DNA from: Onchocerca volvulus
Lineage: Eukaryota; Nematoda; Chromadorea; Rhabditida; Onchocercidae
DNA: 64,000 nucleotides
NCBI GenBank assembly: GCA_000499405.2
Contig: HG738138.1
Location: forward strand, 17,886,184 to 17,950,183
Direction: 5' to 3'
Under the pieces are notes generated by a model. It did no database searches and was not told the DNA's origin. It saw only the letters and a list, made by a program, of their open reading frames with translations. This document shows positions 37,208-51,487 of this stretch, in pieces. Both the position numbers and the translations under genes were made by a program. Within the stretch, counting starts at the first letter, position 1, and each line of letters starts with the position of its first letter.

Positions 37208-40200
37208 GGTGTAATAAGAGTTACCTTGAAACAATTGCCTTTAGTATTGTAGAAGGAACTATAGCCTCCTTCTAAAACGTAGATTTCATTGTAATAGAGA
37301 AACGGATATTTCGTAAAATTGCGGACGCGATCACTTTTTCGTAAATGAGATGCACTGTAAGCAAATATTTAGAAAAAAAGAAAAAGGAAAGAACAGTGGT
37401 TTGTAAAAATATTTGATGTTGGGCAGTATACAGCAGTGAATTTAGATTAACATTTTTCTTTTTCTTTTTTTTGCCTTTTTGATTTCTGATATGACAAAAT
37501 GATAAATATACTTTCTCACCCAAAATCTTGTTTTGACATTAACTGAAATTAGGTTTATCTTAGTAATAACCAATATAACTAGCGACTAATTGGACCAAGA
37601 ATAAATGAAAATAGTTAATGCAATGAATGCAGCTGTCTTTTTGTTTGAAGGTACAAACTAAAATTTCAGATGATATAGACTATGAAAAGAGATAATTTCT
37701 CGTATAAGAATCAAAATATTAATATTAGCAATCAATCTGGAAATCTTCAGAATATCCGAGAAGTGAATGCAAAAGAATTAAATTGACTGTCCTAAACAAA
37801 TGACAAGTATGTAAAAATTTGATTAAACAAACAATATGATAATAACTTACAGCATAGGTCCTCGAGCACTTGAATATTCGCAGTAAAATATTGGAATTTT
37901 TTTATTTATAATTTCAAATGTAGTCGGACATTCGGGAAAGAATGTGTTTTCCAGTATTGCAGGATCATAAATGTTTAATGCGCCCTGAAACTTAAAGAAG
38001 TGAATACTCATTTAATCAATATTGATTTTTTATTCAGAATAAAAAAACATCCATTTCAGAACATTTACAAGACAACATATATGTGTTACTGTTATCGAAC
38101 TTTGTGGTGATAACTTTAATAATCTGAAAGATTCATATATTTATGCTTTATGGTTTTATTACTTTCTAGTTTTTACAAATTACTTCATAAAATCTTCCTG
38201 AAATATTTCATGGATTATTGCATTTTTCCTTCATTGCAGAAGGATGAATTTCAATGTCATCTACCTTAATATGTCCACCTTCATATTCGTAAGGATATCG
38301 GCAATCAATGAGGACATATTTTTCGACGAATTTTTGAGGCTTCATAGATTCCAGCAATTCTTTCAGAATACCTTTTTCAATGCATGAAAAACCTGCTGTG
38401 AGAATGGATGGCTTCTGTACAACTGCTAATGAATATTTCTGAAAATAATAACTGCTCCAAAATTTTTCGAAGATTTTCGAAACAAATTGGAATTTGTAAA
38501 TTTACATTATTTTCACTACACTTTATTACTTAACAGAAATTTTAGAAAATCACTAACAACACTTTGTAAAAAAATCTCCTTCCATAAAAAAGATTAAATT
38601 ACAACATGAAAAAATCTAAATTTGAAATTTGAAGCCTAAATAAGTAATAATTTTGGACAAATTTACTATAACGGTCTTATTATTCATGAATTAATGCAGT
38701 ATAAGAAAATAAACCAATGAAAAGATTAAATTTTGATGTTATTCAAAGTAACAGACTTCCAAGGTTTAATTTGCAAATTTTTACTTTTTTACTTTTTTTT
38801 TTTTAATTTTTTGAAATTCGTTAATGGGCATTTATTGAAGTCCATTCCTCAGAACAGATAAAATTTCTCTATTCGAACTGAGCTATTTTTTAAATTTTTC
38901 AACCACTACAGTTTTGGATTTCTGATCTAATTATTAAGCATTAATTACGAAAAACATAGTTTGAATAAAGCATAAACTTGATTTTGATCGGAATATTTTT
39001 TGAATAGATTGAAATACTGCCAATTTTGGCATTTCAATTGCAGCAAAATAGATTTTCGAACAAAAGTTCAAATTAAAAATCTACCCAAGTAAAATCTTTT
39101 AAATTTGCAAGTACAATTTATTTGATTGAATGAAATGAAATAACTTACAGATTTACAAAAATAATCGTTCTCTGCGGCCTTATCTCTAAACACTGTTTCA
39201 TTTTCCTTGCTTTGCTCTTCTTTGCTACTTTTAGCTTCTCTTTCAAATAGCTTTTCCTTATCCTTAATTTTTTTTTAAACGAATGATAAAAATGCAAATT
39301 TATTGTTGAAAAGACTCTGCAATTAGCATATTCACGAGATAGAATATCTTATTGAAAAGAGATGAATTCGTCATTCTGTCACTCATAAAGTTGGCACCAT
39401 CAAAAGTTAAGAAAGTAGGGATAATTCTATATTTGCAGATAAATCTAGGAAAGGAAAGGAAACTCGAGACATATCTCCTCATGAATAAGGCTCTTTCCAA
39501 AGTTTAATTGTAGTCATTAAATTCTGATCACATTAAAGATCAAAATTTAAATAATTGGATTGATTGGTTCAAGCATTTCTTGCAAGGTTGAAGTTTTGGT
39601 ATTCATAAATTATTTAAATTACTTCTTTCCGTCGTTTAATACGTGGTCCTTGCGCATCATTGTGAACATCTTGTTGTATTGCACTAAAACGTTTCCCAAG
39701 TGTTTGATTAAAACGAGTTTGTAATTCATGCATTTCCATATCGCTATCATTTTGAAGTAAGCAAGAAGAATCTTCCATCATTTCATCTTCTATGTCCATT
39801 TCAGAAGCTGACTGAGGAGAGGAAACGGACAGGTTATCATTCCATCCTGTTTGGAATTTCAACGTTTCCTCAGTTTCTTCATTTATCGTTTTGCTCAAAT
39901 TTTCAAAAATTAATGGCTTATGTTTGATGACAGCATATTTCGTAATCGAAGTTTGCAATGGATCATTCTTCCGAACACTTCGCTTCTGACATTTGCTATT
40001 TTGGCTGAAAATAAATGACCATATTTTTTTTCAAGATTCACCCTCTCTACATGAAGCAATAGCATGAATTTAATTTGCTACAGTCTAACCTAATTTTGGC
40101 TTATCCTTTCTTATTTGCAAAACATTTATAAATTGCTATTTCTTCCCATAACTAATGAGCATGGCAAACTTTTTATATTTCCAGTATTTGAGAACCAGAT

Positions 40201-40700
40201 AATTTTAAAATATTGTTGGAAAATCTTATTATTTAATATATGAATAAACCAGCAAATTTTCAGTTCTCAGTTGATCGAAAAACGAATCTTTTCGTTTGCA
40301 TTATTTACCAAACCTATTCTTGATTCAAATAATAACTTATCCATAAGCTATTTGATGCTTAAGTTATTATTTCGAATAAGAAATATCTTACCAATTGGTA
40401 ACATCAGTGAATAATCGTTTTTTCAATTTATTTTCTGCATTTCCGAATACTTGGACGCTGTTCTCCATTAAAACTGCCAGTGCTGTCTGCAATCAATGAT
40501 TTCTGTCAATTTACATTGAATGGAATAGAAAATAAAATGACAATTCATAGATTTTCAGATTAATTAAAAAAACAAAAATTAAATTCGGCATATGATATTA
40601 GATTTGCTACAGAATTTTTTTTTTTAAATCTTACTCCTTGTATTTGCTTTCTATTAGAAGTTCTTTCAATTTGTGAATTATCACTTCGAATGTCATTCAT
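36791..40700 (-). CDS. cdc-25: M-phase inducer phosphatase CDC25 (second copy)
   Basis: Exons in transcription order: 40700-40635, 40486-40392, 40004-39623, 39262-39149, 38438-38265, 37984-37851, 37354-37225 and 37093-36791, giving 465 aa. The catalytic domain has LIDCRYPYEYEGGHIK (about 262-277), the CX5R loop CEYSSAR with Cys312 and Arg318, then IYVLEGGYSSFY. Role as for CDC25: dephosphorylation of CDK1. The N-terminal ~200 residues are acidic (SEMDIEDEMMEDSS) and the C-terminal exon carries SP/TP sites (MPESPTASEF, ANPRTPTGRKSSR). Four intron positions and phases in the catalytic part are identical to the first copy; the C-terminal intron of that copy is absent. An upstream exon at 40984-40944 splices in phase to a start at 40705 and may be 5' UTR or coding; with it, the frame would open further upstream. 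As in the first copy, Tyr precedes the catalytic Cys. Confidence 0.88.
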
Positions 40701-40705
40701 CGTTC

Positions 40706-42765
40706 CTAAATAGTTAGTTAATTTTTATTATGTCTGCATCAACATAGTAATTGCAATAAGTATGTTCGAATTAGAATTTTACGTACAAATAAGTAAATAC
40801 TTGTTATATTTCAATACTTGGTATGCACTATATATTGACATAATGATCATTTTACCTTCCTTAGGTATTAGCTGTCAAATTTCTGATTACATCTCAAGTT
40901 TCTAGCGATATTTTAATTGCATATAAAATTAAATAAAATTAACCGATTAGACTGTTCTCTTCATTCTTATTATCAACAGCTGACCTGAAATATATGCATT
41001 CTGAGTATTAACAAAAATTACAAGCTATTTTTGTAAATTGTAAAATTTTTGCCGACGACAGATATTCTATTTGTCGGAAAAAATTCGAAAGATGTCACAC
41101 GGAAAATTCCTTAACAGACGAACAAATATGCTGTATCCCCTATGTTAACTTCTAGGGGATTAATTAACAACAACGAGAATTCAAGAATTCAATTACCAAT
41201 GTTCAAGAAACCAACGTTCCACGAACCAGGAGTGCTACTAAACAACGAATTCAAGCAGAAACAAAGTACTTTTCGCTATTCCCCCTCGAATTCCTCCTGA
41301 AGGTCTCAATTTCCTTTCGGTCTGGAATGTCAGGAAAATCCGAAACATGTAATATCTGAAGGTCTCAAATAGCGGAAAGATGTTTGATGAAATTAAAAGG
41401 ACCAATAAGCCTCCAATTTACAAATAAAAAAAGTGAGGTCGACCAATCATGCGACGACACGCTGGAGATCAAGTAAGGAAGAGGAGCCCCGAAAGGATTT
41501 GAAAAGTCCGGATTTTGGAGCTGAGAGAGTTCAAGTTTAGGTTTACACTCACACAACAATAACAATAGTTCAGAGTTCAAAGCTACACAATAATAGCAAC
41601 AAATCAACAATCCAGTCTCGAACGACAAAGAAAAGAATAATGCAGTGATCAATTTACTTGGATAGTCTCTAGTAATTGCTTGCAACAGAAACGAAGAATC
41701 ACTTTTCTGTCAATCATTAAAACTTTTCTCGACAGGACTTGTCTCTTTCATAATGGTATAAACAAAAAATTCTTCAGACACTATTGGATAAAAATTAAGT
41801 TGGAGAAATTTAGATTTTATTAAATTCGTCAAAGTTGGCGCAGTTTTAGATGATGAAATATAGTGATATGCACCTACTGATATCAATTATTTGCACATTT
41901 TGTCACTTTGATTATTTAAAGGCTTATTTAGAGAGATTCTGATAAATATTTCATCAACTCATCTTTTTTTAACACCTTAATTTCAAACAGCAGAAAAAAG
42001 ATAGGAGAAACGTTAAGCGTAATAAAAAATTCAAAATCAATAAATTGAAATTCAATTCTTCCCTCCTCATTTTTAAAAAATATGTGAAAAGAAAAACTTC
42101 GGATGAAAGGATTTTAAATTCTCTGCAGAAAAAACGATAAATTCTAACCTTTGCACTGGTGGGAAAATCGTCGAAAACATTAGCAGTGAATGTGAATGGA
42201 GAAAAACGCACGATGCATATGTTTTTGCACGCTTTGTCACGAAATTTGTTTTGCTGAAACGTGACTGTTTGTTTATCAATTACTTTTTCGTCTGTAACTT
42301 GTCTATTTGATATTTCCTTCAATATATTTCTATTTTTACTTGACTTGCTTAATTCTTAATTATCTGCTTATTTCGTCTGCGCTTCAATTGCAGTTATGAA
42401 GCGTATTTTACTGTATTTTTTGAATTACTTTTACAGCCACTCATTTTCTATTAGCGCATAGGAAGATGATGATCTCCAGATGGTATCCAAAGCTTGCATC
42501 AGATACAAATAGCGCCTGATTGGAACCATATGTGAATATTTCGCCTTTTTGATGTTTACGTTTGTGCCAAAAAACTGGACAAAATCCAGTAATCACCTGT
42601 CAGATTGGGCTTGTGATTGAGTTTTTTGTGTTGTCGATGGATGGAAAATGTTATAACACGAATGGATTGTAAATTCAATTCAACAGTGATGATTAACTGC
42701 TAATATTTCGTATTAAATTAGCAGTCAGCTTTTTTAATTTGTCCTATCGACATATTATCAGATTA
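40706..42765. other. region upstream of the second CDC25
   Basis: Contains the probable 5' exon of CDC25 at 40944-40984 and the LTR-like segment at 41143-41687. An open minus-strand frame at 41969-42253 (with a Cys-containing first half and a hydrophobic second half) was considered as exon material but is not convincing. Confidence 0.35.
41143..41687. mobile_element. possible solo LTR
   Basis: A 545-bp segment with composition unlike its flanks (more C and G, purine-rich on one strand), starting TGTTAAC and ending GCAACA, so that the ends form TGTT...AACA, the usual retroviral-type LTR termini. It contains a direct repeat CTGAAGGTCTCAA at 41297 and 41356. No target-site duplication is visible at these exact ends and no internal gag/pol was found, so it may be truncated, differently bounded, or not an LTR. 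Confidence 0.3.
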
Positions 42766-45700
42766 TTATTTTAAGAGTGTAGGTAGATCGCAGCACGCAT
42801 TTGAATTGTTACGGTGAACTTGCGACGCTACCCTTCTGACTCTTTCCCTTTCAATCACTTTCCCTGAAATTTGAATAGTTTAATAATCACAACTGTTTCA
42901 CGAAATATATCTTAGATGAACAAAGATATTTCGAAAATTTTAAACTAGCTTCTAAACATCCAAAAAGTTGATTATTAAGAAATATTCTCAAAAAACTTTT
43001 TAAATTTAGACTTGAAGATTTGAAAATGTGGAGATTCCGGGACTTTTAGAAATTCACAAGAGGAAAGAAGTAAATAAAGCATAATCACATAAATAGGCTG
43101 TAAAGCATAAAGCAAGGCACAAAATGCGCTTCTGTGTGGAAGACAATTTTACGACTAATTTATTCCGATTTCAGATTCGAATGAAGACCCAATATTAGAC
43201 AATATATGCTTACAAGAACATAAAAAGCCAACCTAACATCATTTATGCTTCCATTTTTTCTCTCTACTTCCTATCTTGCAGCTGAACAATTATTCCACGA
43301 TGAAAGCTGTGAAAATTTAAAACAACTAAACAGCTGCAAAATCCATAGATCCAATGTCTGTTCAATCCGTCAAATCTCATTCTCTTCTCAATTTTATGCT
43401 AATATTATGCTCTATCGAAGATTCAAATTTTGACATTTTTGAAATAAAAGAATGAAAAATTGACAAAAATTAATGAATAATCTTGAAGATTTGTAGGATT
43501 TTCGAAGAATTTATAAATTAGCAAAGAAAGTCTAATTTGATTTTTAAATTTTTAAAAATTTTATAAAGATTTCTAAGCAATTCTAGAAAGTCATCTTTAC
43601 AAAATTCAATTTTGGTTAATTACAGACCATTATATTAATTTCTTATGTTTAAGTCTAATTTTTAAATTTGAGATGAATCTTAAATTTTTATTTCAATCCA
43701 ACATTTTAAAAGGACACAAAATTCAACAAATTTAAGAAAATTTGAATTTTCGAATTCGAACCTTCAACAAACTTTTCAAATATCATTGGGAACTAGAAAG
43801 TTTTTAATTTCATACATTCAAAAATATATCTTACCAACAAATTCTGTGGCTTAATAACTCGCGCTGATAGGAATGGAAAAGTCTGGTACTTGTATCGATA
43901 GTGTGTTTGTTGACACACTATAGTACACAGTTTGTTCCGCAAAGGTCAGATGCGGGTCATTTCAACACCAATATGCTATGCCAAGAAGCAAGTACTTAAT
44001 TATGCGTGCATTTCCTCTAAAATCTTGCGTAAATAAATCGCTGACTTACATTGGAATCTTATTTCAAAATTTTTAAGCTTCTTAAAACTTCCAGGAATTT
44101 TTTTTAATTTTTAAAAAAAATTGAGACTAAACAGTGGAAGATGTCATAAAAAGCCTATCGAAATGCGTTTAAGAAACATTGATTACATCACAAAGAATTA
44201 ATAGTTTCTGAAATATTAGTGCAAATGCATCGAATTTGATATGTTGAATGAAAACTTCATTCAATATTTCAAAAAGGAAATTTGAAATATTAGTTTAAGA
44301 TTTCTATCCCAGTCTCCACAAATGGCACCGTCTGGCTGGATGAGTGGATGGAATGGTCTGATGAATGAGTAGTAAAGCTCTTATATATAGCTATCCAACA
44401 ATAAATGTTTAAGGAAAGGAGGTTGGTCAGAAGTCGGAACGGAAGGCGTAACCTGAACGAGAAAAGAGAGCCAGTGGTCAAGGGATGGAGACGAGTCCAA
44501 TGACCTTGACACCCAGTAATATTCATTAAAGATAACAATAAGGCTTGCAGGTTAGGTTTATTTGATGAATGAGTGGATGATGAAGGTTGAACCCATAGTA
44601 ACCTTCTCATCCTACTTCTGCTGATCGTTCGTTTTCACTAATTTATGACGGTGCTACCAAGCATAAAAGTTTGAATATATCAAGGTCAGACAGAGATTGC
44701 CAGACAAAACTTCTTTGCAAAGATGCATTAATTCGGTAGAGATATTTCAAATTATGTGCATAACTACTAGCGATAGTTTGAAATTATTGAAATTAATTGC
44801 ATATAAGCCATATTAATGCTATAATTATTGCTTAGTTGTACATATTATTTAATTGTTAGTTTTTCACAATTTTTTACATGCACAGAATGAAACGAGTATT
44901 AATCTTTCGCCTGAACTATCCCCTCCACTATGCTTCGTCAACATAAAAAATAAATCTAAGGTCAAAGGTCGGCAGTCAAAATTCAAGTGTATCGAAAATA
45001 TTGCAATACCATTGTAAGTTATATTGTCCGTCATAGAAAATTCTTTTCAAATTTTTATATCTAAACATCACTGTTGCCTAAGTTTAATCTTCTTTAAAAT
45101 CTAATATCGTAGCAAAAAGTTGACATCATATTTTTTCGTACTTCCTAAATGAATTTATTGAATAAAATTATATGTAAAAGATTTCAAAAATTTTGAAACA
45201 CTAACTCATTTCTATAACTTAGAAATCAGAAATGATGCACCTTACCCTGATCGACATACCATCGAATTCGATAAAGAAGTTCGGCAGATCCGTATTTTTT
45301 TATTATAATCAGAAAAGAATTGTCAGTTACCAAAACTTTTGCTATGTTCTTTCTGCAAACTATCCTTTATATGAGTAAATAAATAGCGTTCCTATCGTTT
45401 CTCAATTCTGCCGACCCGATTCTGTTCGACAAAGATAACGTAAAAATTCAAATTTTCAAATTCTTGACCATTTTTATGATTTATTTGTTGCAACAATTAC
45501 AGACAGTTCTGATAGTATCTAATATGTTATTTCCGGAAGAATTGAACGGTATTCTCTATATTACTAACTATTTAACTTAATGTGCAAATATGAAACGGCT
45601 TTTCTCAAAGCATTAATCAAATGTTTGATAATTATTTCGAATAGATAATTTCGTTCTGCATAGCTTTCCGGAAGATTTTGACATTGATGATGGATAGATC

Positions 45701-48700
45701 AGGAAAAATGAGTGGTATGAAAAACTAAAAAAAAACCAAACTTGATTTATAATCTTTTTTAAAGTGAGCCACATGATCTCCAATGTGTAAAGCTAATATG
45801 AGAATTTAAAATAAAGAGCCTAGATCGATTGAAAGGGTCAAAAATGGAAGACTATACCTATAGATGTTTTATTCTGACAACGTAGCAACTATAGCATTTT
45901 GTCTTGCAAATTGGCGGGCAGACACGGATGAATCAATTAAGTTCACTTTGTAAAGGTCATCATCAATAAACCATAGGTCAATACGTCCATAATAAACCAT
46001 AAGTTACTAACTCACTGATGACTTGGTAATTTATTATTGATTAGCTGATACCAATTCTCATTTCTAGCAAACACTAAAAATGAATCGCATACGACATACT
46101 GCTTCGCTTCAAATCAGTTAATAACATTTTCTATTTAAATGAAGCAAATTCAAAATTATCACATCAGACTAATGTAAAATTGACTTAATGTAAAATTGTT
46201 ATCATTTTCAAACTTGGATGATAAGAGAAAAGAAGAGAGAAGTTGAGCAGTGCATCTTTCTTCTCTTTTCCTTTTTTTCTCCGACATGGGAATCTTCATT
46301 CTCAGCATAGAAAATTTGTCCAATTTTAAATATTTTCAAAAGTTCAAAATTGTTGGTTTCTATCAGCTGTGAATTTTGTTCACATATTTTGGACATATTT
46401 TCCCTTAATGCAGAATACCGCTTTGAGGAAAATGTTTGCTCTCTGAGGATAGACAGGATTTGAATTCCTTCTCTGACGGCTGTTCAAACATGAGCATTAC
46501 TCCTCATATAAAAAACTGCGAAAATGATAGAGAACCATTAGAGAGAATGAAATTTTGCAGCCTTCTTGTGACCCTTGACCCAGACGTTTCTTGCCAAGAA
46601 GAAAAGAAAAAAAGGTGCTTCTTTAACCTAAACATGAGAATTGGACCAAAAGAGAATATGGCACGTCCTTTCCCCTTCCAATTTTACTCAGGTCAAATTC
46701 GAATAGTGTCGTGTTGCAGCTATTGCTGCACAAAGAGAGAAAGATATCTTTGTCAACTGTGGTAGAAGTTGTTGCAGTGACAGATGGCGATATTTCCAAC
46801 CATTTCGTGCTACTCTGAGCTAAGCTTTTAGTACTCGAATGTCAGGATTTAAATGCGATTCATTATAGGTAATCAACTAGATATCGTTGAATTTTCAAAT
46901 TTGCATTAAATAAAATCTGAAATCATTCGTTTAGAACAACTATGAAATGATATAATCCTTACATAGTCATCCGGTAATTACGAATGTCTTGAAGGAACGC
47001 AGATTTCGGATGAAATTTCTGACCACTTTCAGTAACGTGAAATTCAGATTGTTACTAACTCATCTATGTAACTTATACCAGTAATCCTGAAAATTGCTAA
47101 TAGTCAACGTTTTGTTTTTATTTAATTTAGATTTTCATTACATGCATATATTTTTACTTGAAGTTGTCAGTCTATCTCAATCTTCGATGATCATGCACAT
47201 TTCCTACTATCAATACAGTAAATTAAACTATCAGTCGCTGATTGAGCCAATATTTTATTGATAAATGCAATAAACATCGCAAAAATGGAATCAAAGTGAC
47301 CACAAAAATGTGAAGGACAAATAATCGTTGGAAGCGACGACACATTGTATAAGGTGAAAAACAATTAATGCTGATTAAAATTTCGATTTTTAAAGGAGTA
47401 AAAATTTACGTTTGCGCTTTCACTCGAAACAGATCGTAGACACTGATTACAATCGGCCCATACAAATGCAATTTTTAAGACAGAAACTTCGAAAGAATTT
47501 GAATAAATGCTGGAATAAAATCTGAAATAGGTGAGACCATATGGAACGGTACAATGTGATAATGTCTGGAAGTGATGATAGATTAAACTACTTTGATCTT
47601 TTAAAAAAAACCGTTTCAAATTAGACTGTGGAAATTCAAGGGAATTTCATTATCTTCAGAAATTTCGAAAATTCGCTTGTAAGTGTAAAAATGTTATGGA
47701 CATAACTGCATAAAACATTAACGATTTCAAACATTGTGCTCAAAAATTCTTTCTTTTTAGGAGTTTGCAAAAATGAAATATGAAGATGAATTTAGTTCTG
47801 GTAGATTAAAAATATGAATCAAAAATTTACTATAATTTTTGTAATCAAAGCTGTTGCAATGGTTATTCGATAGCTACCAATTTCTTCTTTCCCATAAATC
47901 ATACTACGAATCAAATTTGTCTGTAGTTTCGGAAATTTATCAGGAAATTTTGAACTGAAAAAATTTAAATATTTGGAAGACAGGAAACATGTACAGTTAT
48001 CGAATGTGGCTGTTTTTCGAAAATAAGACACTGAAATAAACAGCCTTGACATACATTTGTTGTATGCTACATAATAGAACAAAAATTGTTTTTGATGAAA
48101 TTGCTGTCATCTGACTCAAGTAATCGAACGTTTAATTAGAAATAATTCTTACCTTTTTGCCCTATCTTTCCAATGATTGTCACATCTCTTCCATTAACAG
48201 AAATCTCTCCGTTCACGGTCACTTCATACTATCGATTGGTTAATTTTAATTTTTTATTTTCATATTTTATTCTTATAAATAGAAATGCATGAATGTTTTG
48301 CTAGGAATTGGAAAAAAAATTGGTGAAGAAATTTGGATTTTTCCGGAAATTATAGAATTCTTTTGATTTCTGGTTCAAAATAGGAAATTTAAATTTGAAC
48401 TTTGACAGTTTTGATGGAATGGTTTTGTGCGCAAAACTAACAAACTGAAGCGGAGCTATCTGTTTTCTGCAATATCAATGCAAAAAGCCAGTCAACCAGT
48501 TCCGGACAATTGTTTCGAATAGATTAAATTTCCAAAATGCCATTGTTCTGTTTTGAACGGCACTTCAACTGTATCATTTGCTATACTAGTCGTCCATTTG
48601 TTTATTCAAAAAATTTTTAATATTTGAACAACTTCGCTTGCTTCACTCAAAGGAATTTAATGCTGCAAATTCTTTCTTTTAAAACTGCAAACAATGTGTT

Positions 48701-51439
48701 ATTAATTGTGCAGTCGTTTTCGCTTTCTCTGTTTAACTACTAGAATTCTCTATTTCGATATTCAGACAATTATTTATTACTAATGGATAAGGTCATATAT
48801 CTAGAGGCTACTAGTGAGTAGCACTCAAATAAAGATTAACATAAAAGAACTGGAATCAGAAATAAGTAATCATTCAATGAAAATTTCTTGAAATTCATCA
48901 TCAATTTCAAAAAAAAAAAAAAATTCCTCGATGGACAGTGACTGTTCAATGAATGTATCATATCATTTTCCTGTCATGAAATTAGAATCTACGAGAAACT
49001 CTTTGCAATTCAGAAACGATTAATGGTCATTCGTATATGACTGAGGTTTCGGAAGCTTCTATGCATATTCAAAAGCAAACCATGCATAAAAGCAGTGTTA
49101 GGCAATTGTTGATACAATGATCAGTCGTCATCTATTTTGCTTCTTGTTAAAAGTGAAATGAGGTCAAAGTACTTCCGGAAATGAGATGAACTAAATCCCT
49201 ATACTCAGAAATGTATTTCAATTCAATTTGACTTATTTTTTTGGCTGAGTTTCAATATCTGTATATAGCACCATGAAGTCAGAAAAATTAAAAACTTATT
49301 AGTAAAGCTCTCTAAAAAAAGGAAATTTTGAAATTTCGTTCTTACGATGAATAAACGTGGAAGAAGAAATGGAATTTGAAAGTGCAGAATATCATTGAAA
49401 AAAAGATCTGAGAAAACAAATACTGCAACTTTTCAAATCTTCTTAACAAGTCAAAATAATTTGAAATGAAATGAAAGAAATTGTAGTAATATTACTTATA
49501 TATATTATCAAATACTTTTGTTATTAAATTTTTGCTACCCAGCTAATGCAAAGAAACTACTATAATTTTTCTTGAATAACTTCTGATTGAGGATTTCTAA
49601 TTTTAATTTCTTTTTCAAAAGACTGATCGATGAGATATACAAATGAGAAAGGTACTGTCTTATCTCTATACAAATTTTTTTCGAAACTATTTAAATTCAA
49701 CAAATTTTATAGTGATTGTTCAATTAAAAGGGTGTTAAATAATGTCATTGGTTTGTAGCGAACGCTCCGTTTAGAAATTTTTACAAATTGTCTCAGCAAA
49801 ATTTATCTTCGCTCAGATGAGATAAATAGATGACAGGCAAAGAAGAAATGACTTCAAAGCATTTGCACCGATCCATCCATTCACTGAATCAGTCAGCGAC
49901 AGTGATGCTTCCAAGAGAGCAATGGAATAAATTGAAATGTAATTTCTTATCAGACTAAAACCAATTAAATTTAAGAGAAAATCCTTGGTATGCTTGAAAA
50001 ATTAAAAAGTTCTTCACAACTAAACTTTCAAATTTTTATTTTAGCAAATGATATAAGAAGTTGATGAATTTAAAAAAGTTTTTACTGGTCACATCAAAAA
50101 AAAGGGCGTATCTTAATTTTGAAAAAAATTTTGCTCCTCGTTTCCAATTCATTTTTAAAAATTTGAAAATGGACAAAGATTTTAATGTTTCTGAGATTTG
50201 AAGGAGCAACTTTTACTGACTTCGGTATCTGAAGTAAAACGAACACTGGGAAAACTTCTGGTGAAAGATTTAAGAAAAATATGTTGCAATTGAATCAATA
50301 ATCTTACAATCGTACAAAGTATTGAAGTGGTTGCCAAATGAACCTGAATTTCTGGAAAGGTAATTCTAGAATTTTGTTTAAGCATTTTCTGTGCATGATA
50401 GGAAACTCTTCGAAATAAAATAATTTGTCTAGAAGGTGAAACTGTCCGCCTATGGAAAAATTCCAGTCCTAATTAAAAGAGAAATTACAACTTCAAAGAT
50501 TTTCGAAAATTTTCAAACATAACAATTTAAGGCAGTCCCATCATTTCTTTATCCATCTCGAAAGTTAACTTCCGAATATGAATTTCTGTTATTATGGATG
50601 TTTTGTCTTTTTCTTTCCATGAAGTTCAAAAATGTAGCAACATGAAGTATAATTTTCTCTTTTGCATCGATCTGACAAGCTTAAGGAGAGAGTCCGATCT
50701 GTGTCAATCAATGAGTTTCGAAAAGAACACAGGCAATCGATGTACCTGAGTAAACAATTTGGATAGAGATAATCAGATGTAAATAGGAAAAAAGCAAGTA
50801 AATAACTTTTGAATCAATTTCACCTTAATTCTGCATTTTAAAAGAATATTAAATTGATATTTTAGTTGCGAGAAATCAATACTTATATCAGACGATCTGA
50901 TGCAATTATAATTTAAAACTATCTTTAATGAATCTTGAGAGAAAGAAGCACAGGAAATTTTTGCTTTCAAATTTGAAAGTAACAAAAGAAATTTGAATAT
51001 ATTTCAAATCCTTGAACACTTTCCCACACACATATATATATATATTCCAAAAAATATATATGTAAGTTCAGTACTAGTTGCAAAATAAATGTTAGGTAAA
51101 TTTCATGCCAACATATTATCACCATATCAGAATTTCATTTTGAAATTTGCAAGAATTTTGAAATGTCACGAATTCAAGGAAAAATCTCCTTGCATTTCAT
51201 CAAACAAATTAAACCGAAACATGGTCACGCTATAGAAATGATGCACCTGTTACAGGATAATAGGCAAGGAAAAAAGGTACGGCTGCGAATGATAGATAAT
51301 TAACAAAATTCACGTTTGGTTCAGTTTTCATTTTTTATAACGGTCCATTTCGGACATTACATCATCAGTGTTAGGTGCGGAAAAGGCACACAACCTTCAA
51401 TCATCATTTGATCGGTGACCGATTTGGCCGACACCACCA

Positions 51440-51487
<48 letters not shown>

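Noticed and set aside
44290..44610. Minus-strand 106-codon ATG frame in a GC-richer island
   Set aside because: Ser/His/Leu-rich translation of repeat-like DNA (ATGAGTGGATG motifs recur) with no recognisable domain.
46490..46765. Plus-strand 91-codon ATG frame with nine Cys
   Set aside because: No signal peptide, irregular Cys spacing, no family; overlaps a DR1-like site and looks fortuitous.
41969..48082. Alternative minus-strand exons at 48001-48035, 47819-47958, 47410-47573 and 42149-42253
   Set aside because: They can be chained in phase after the exon at 48153, but the translations are Phe/Tyr/Ile-rich and less protein-like than the simple join to 42863, which gives a clean basic C-terminus and stop.
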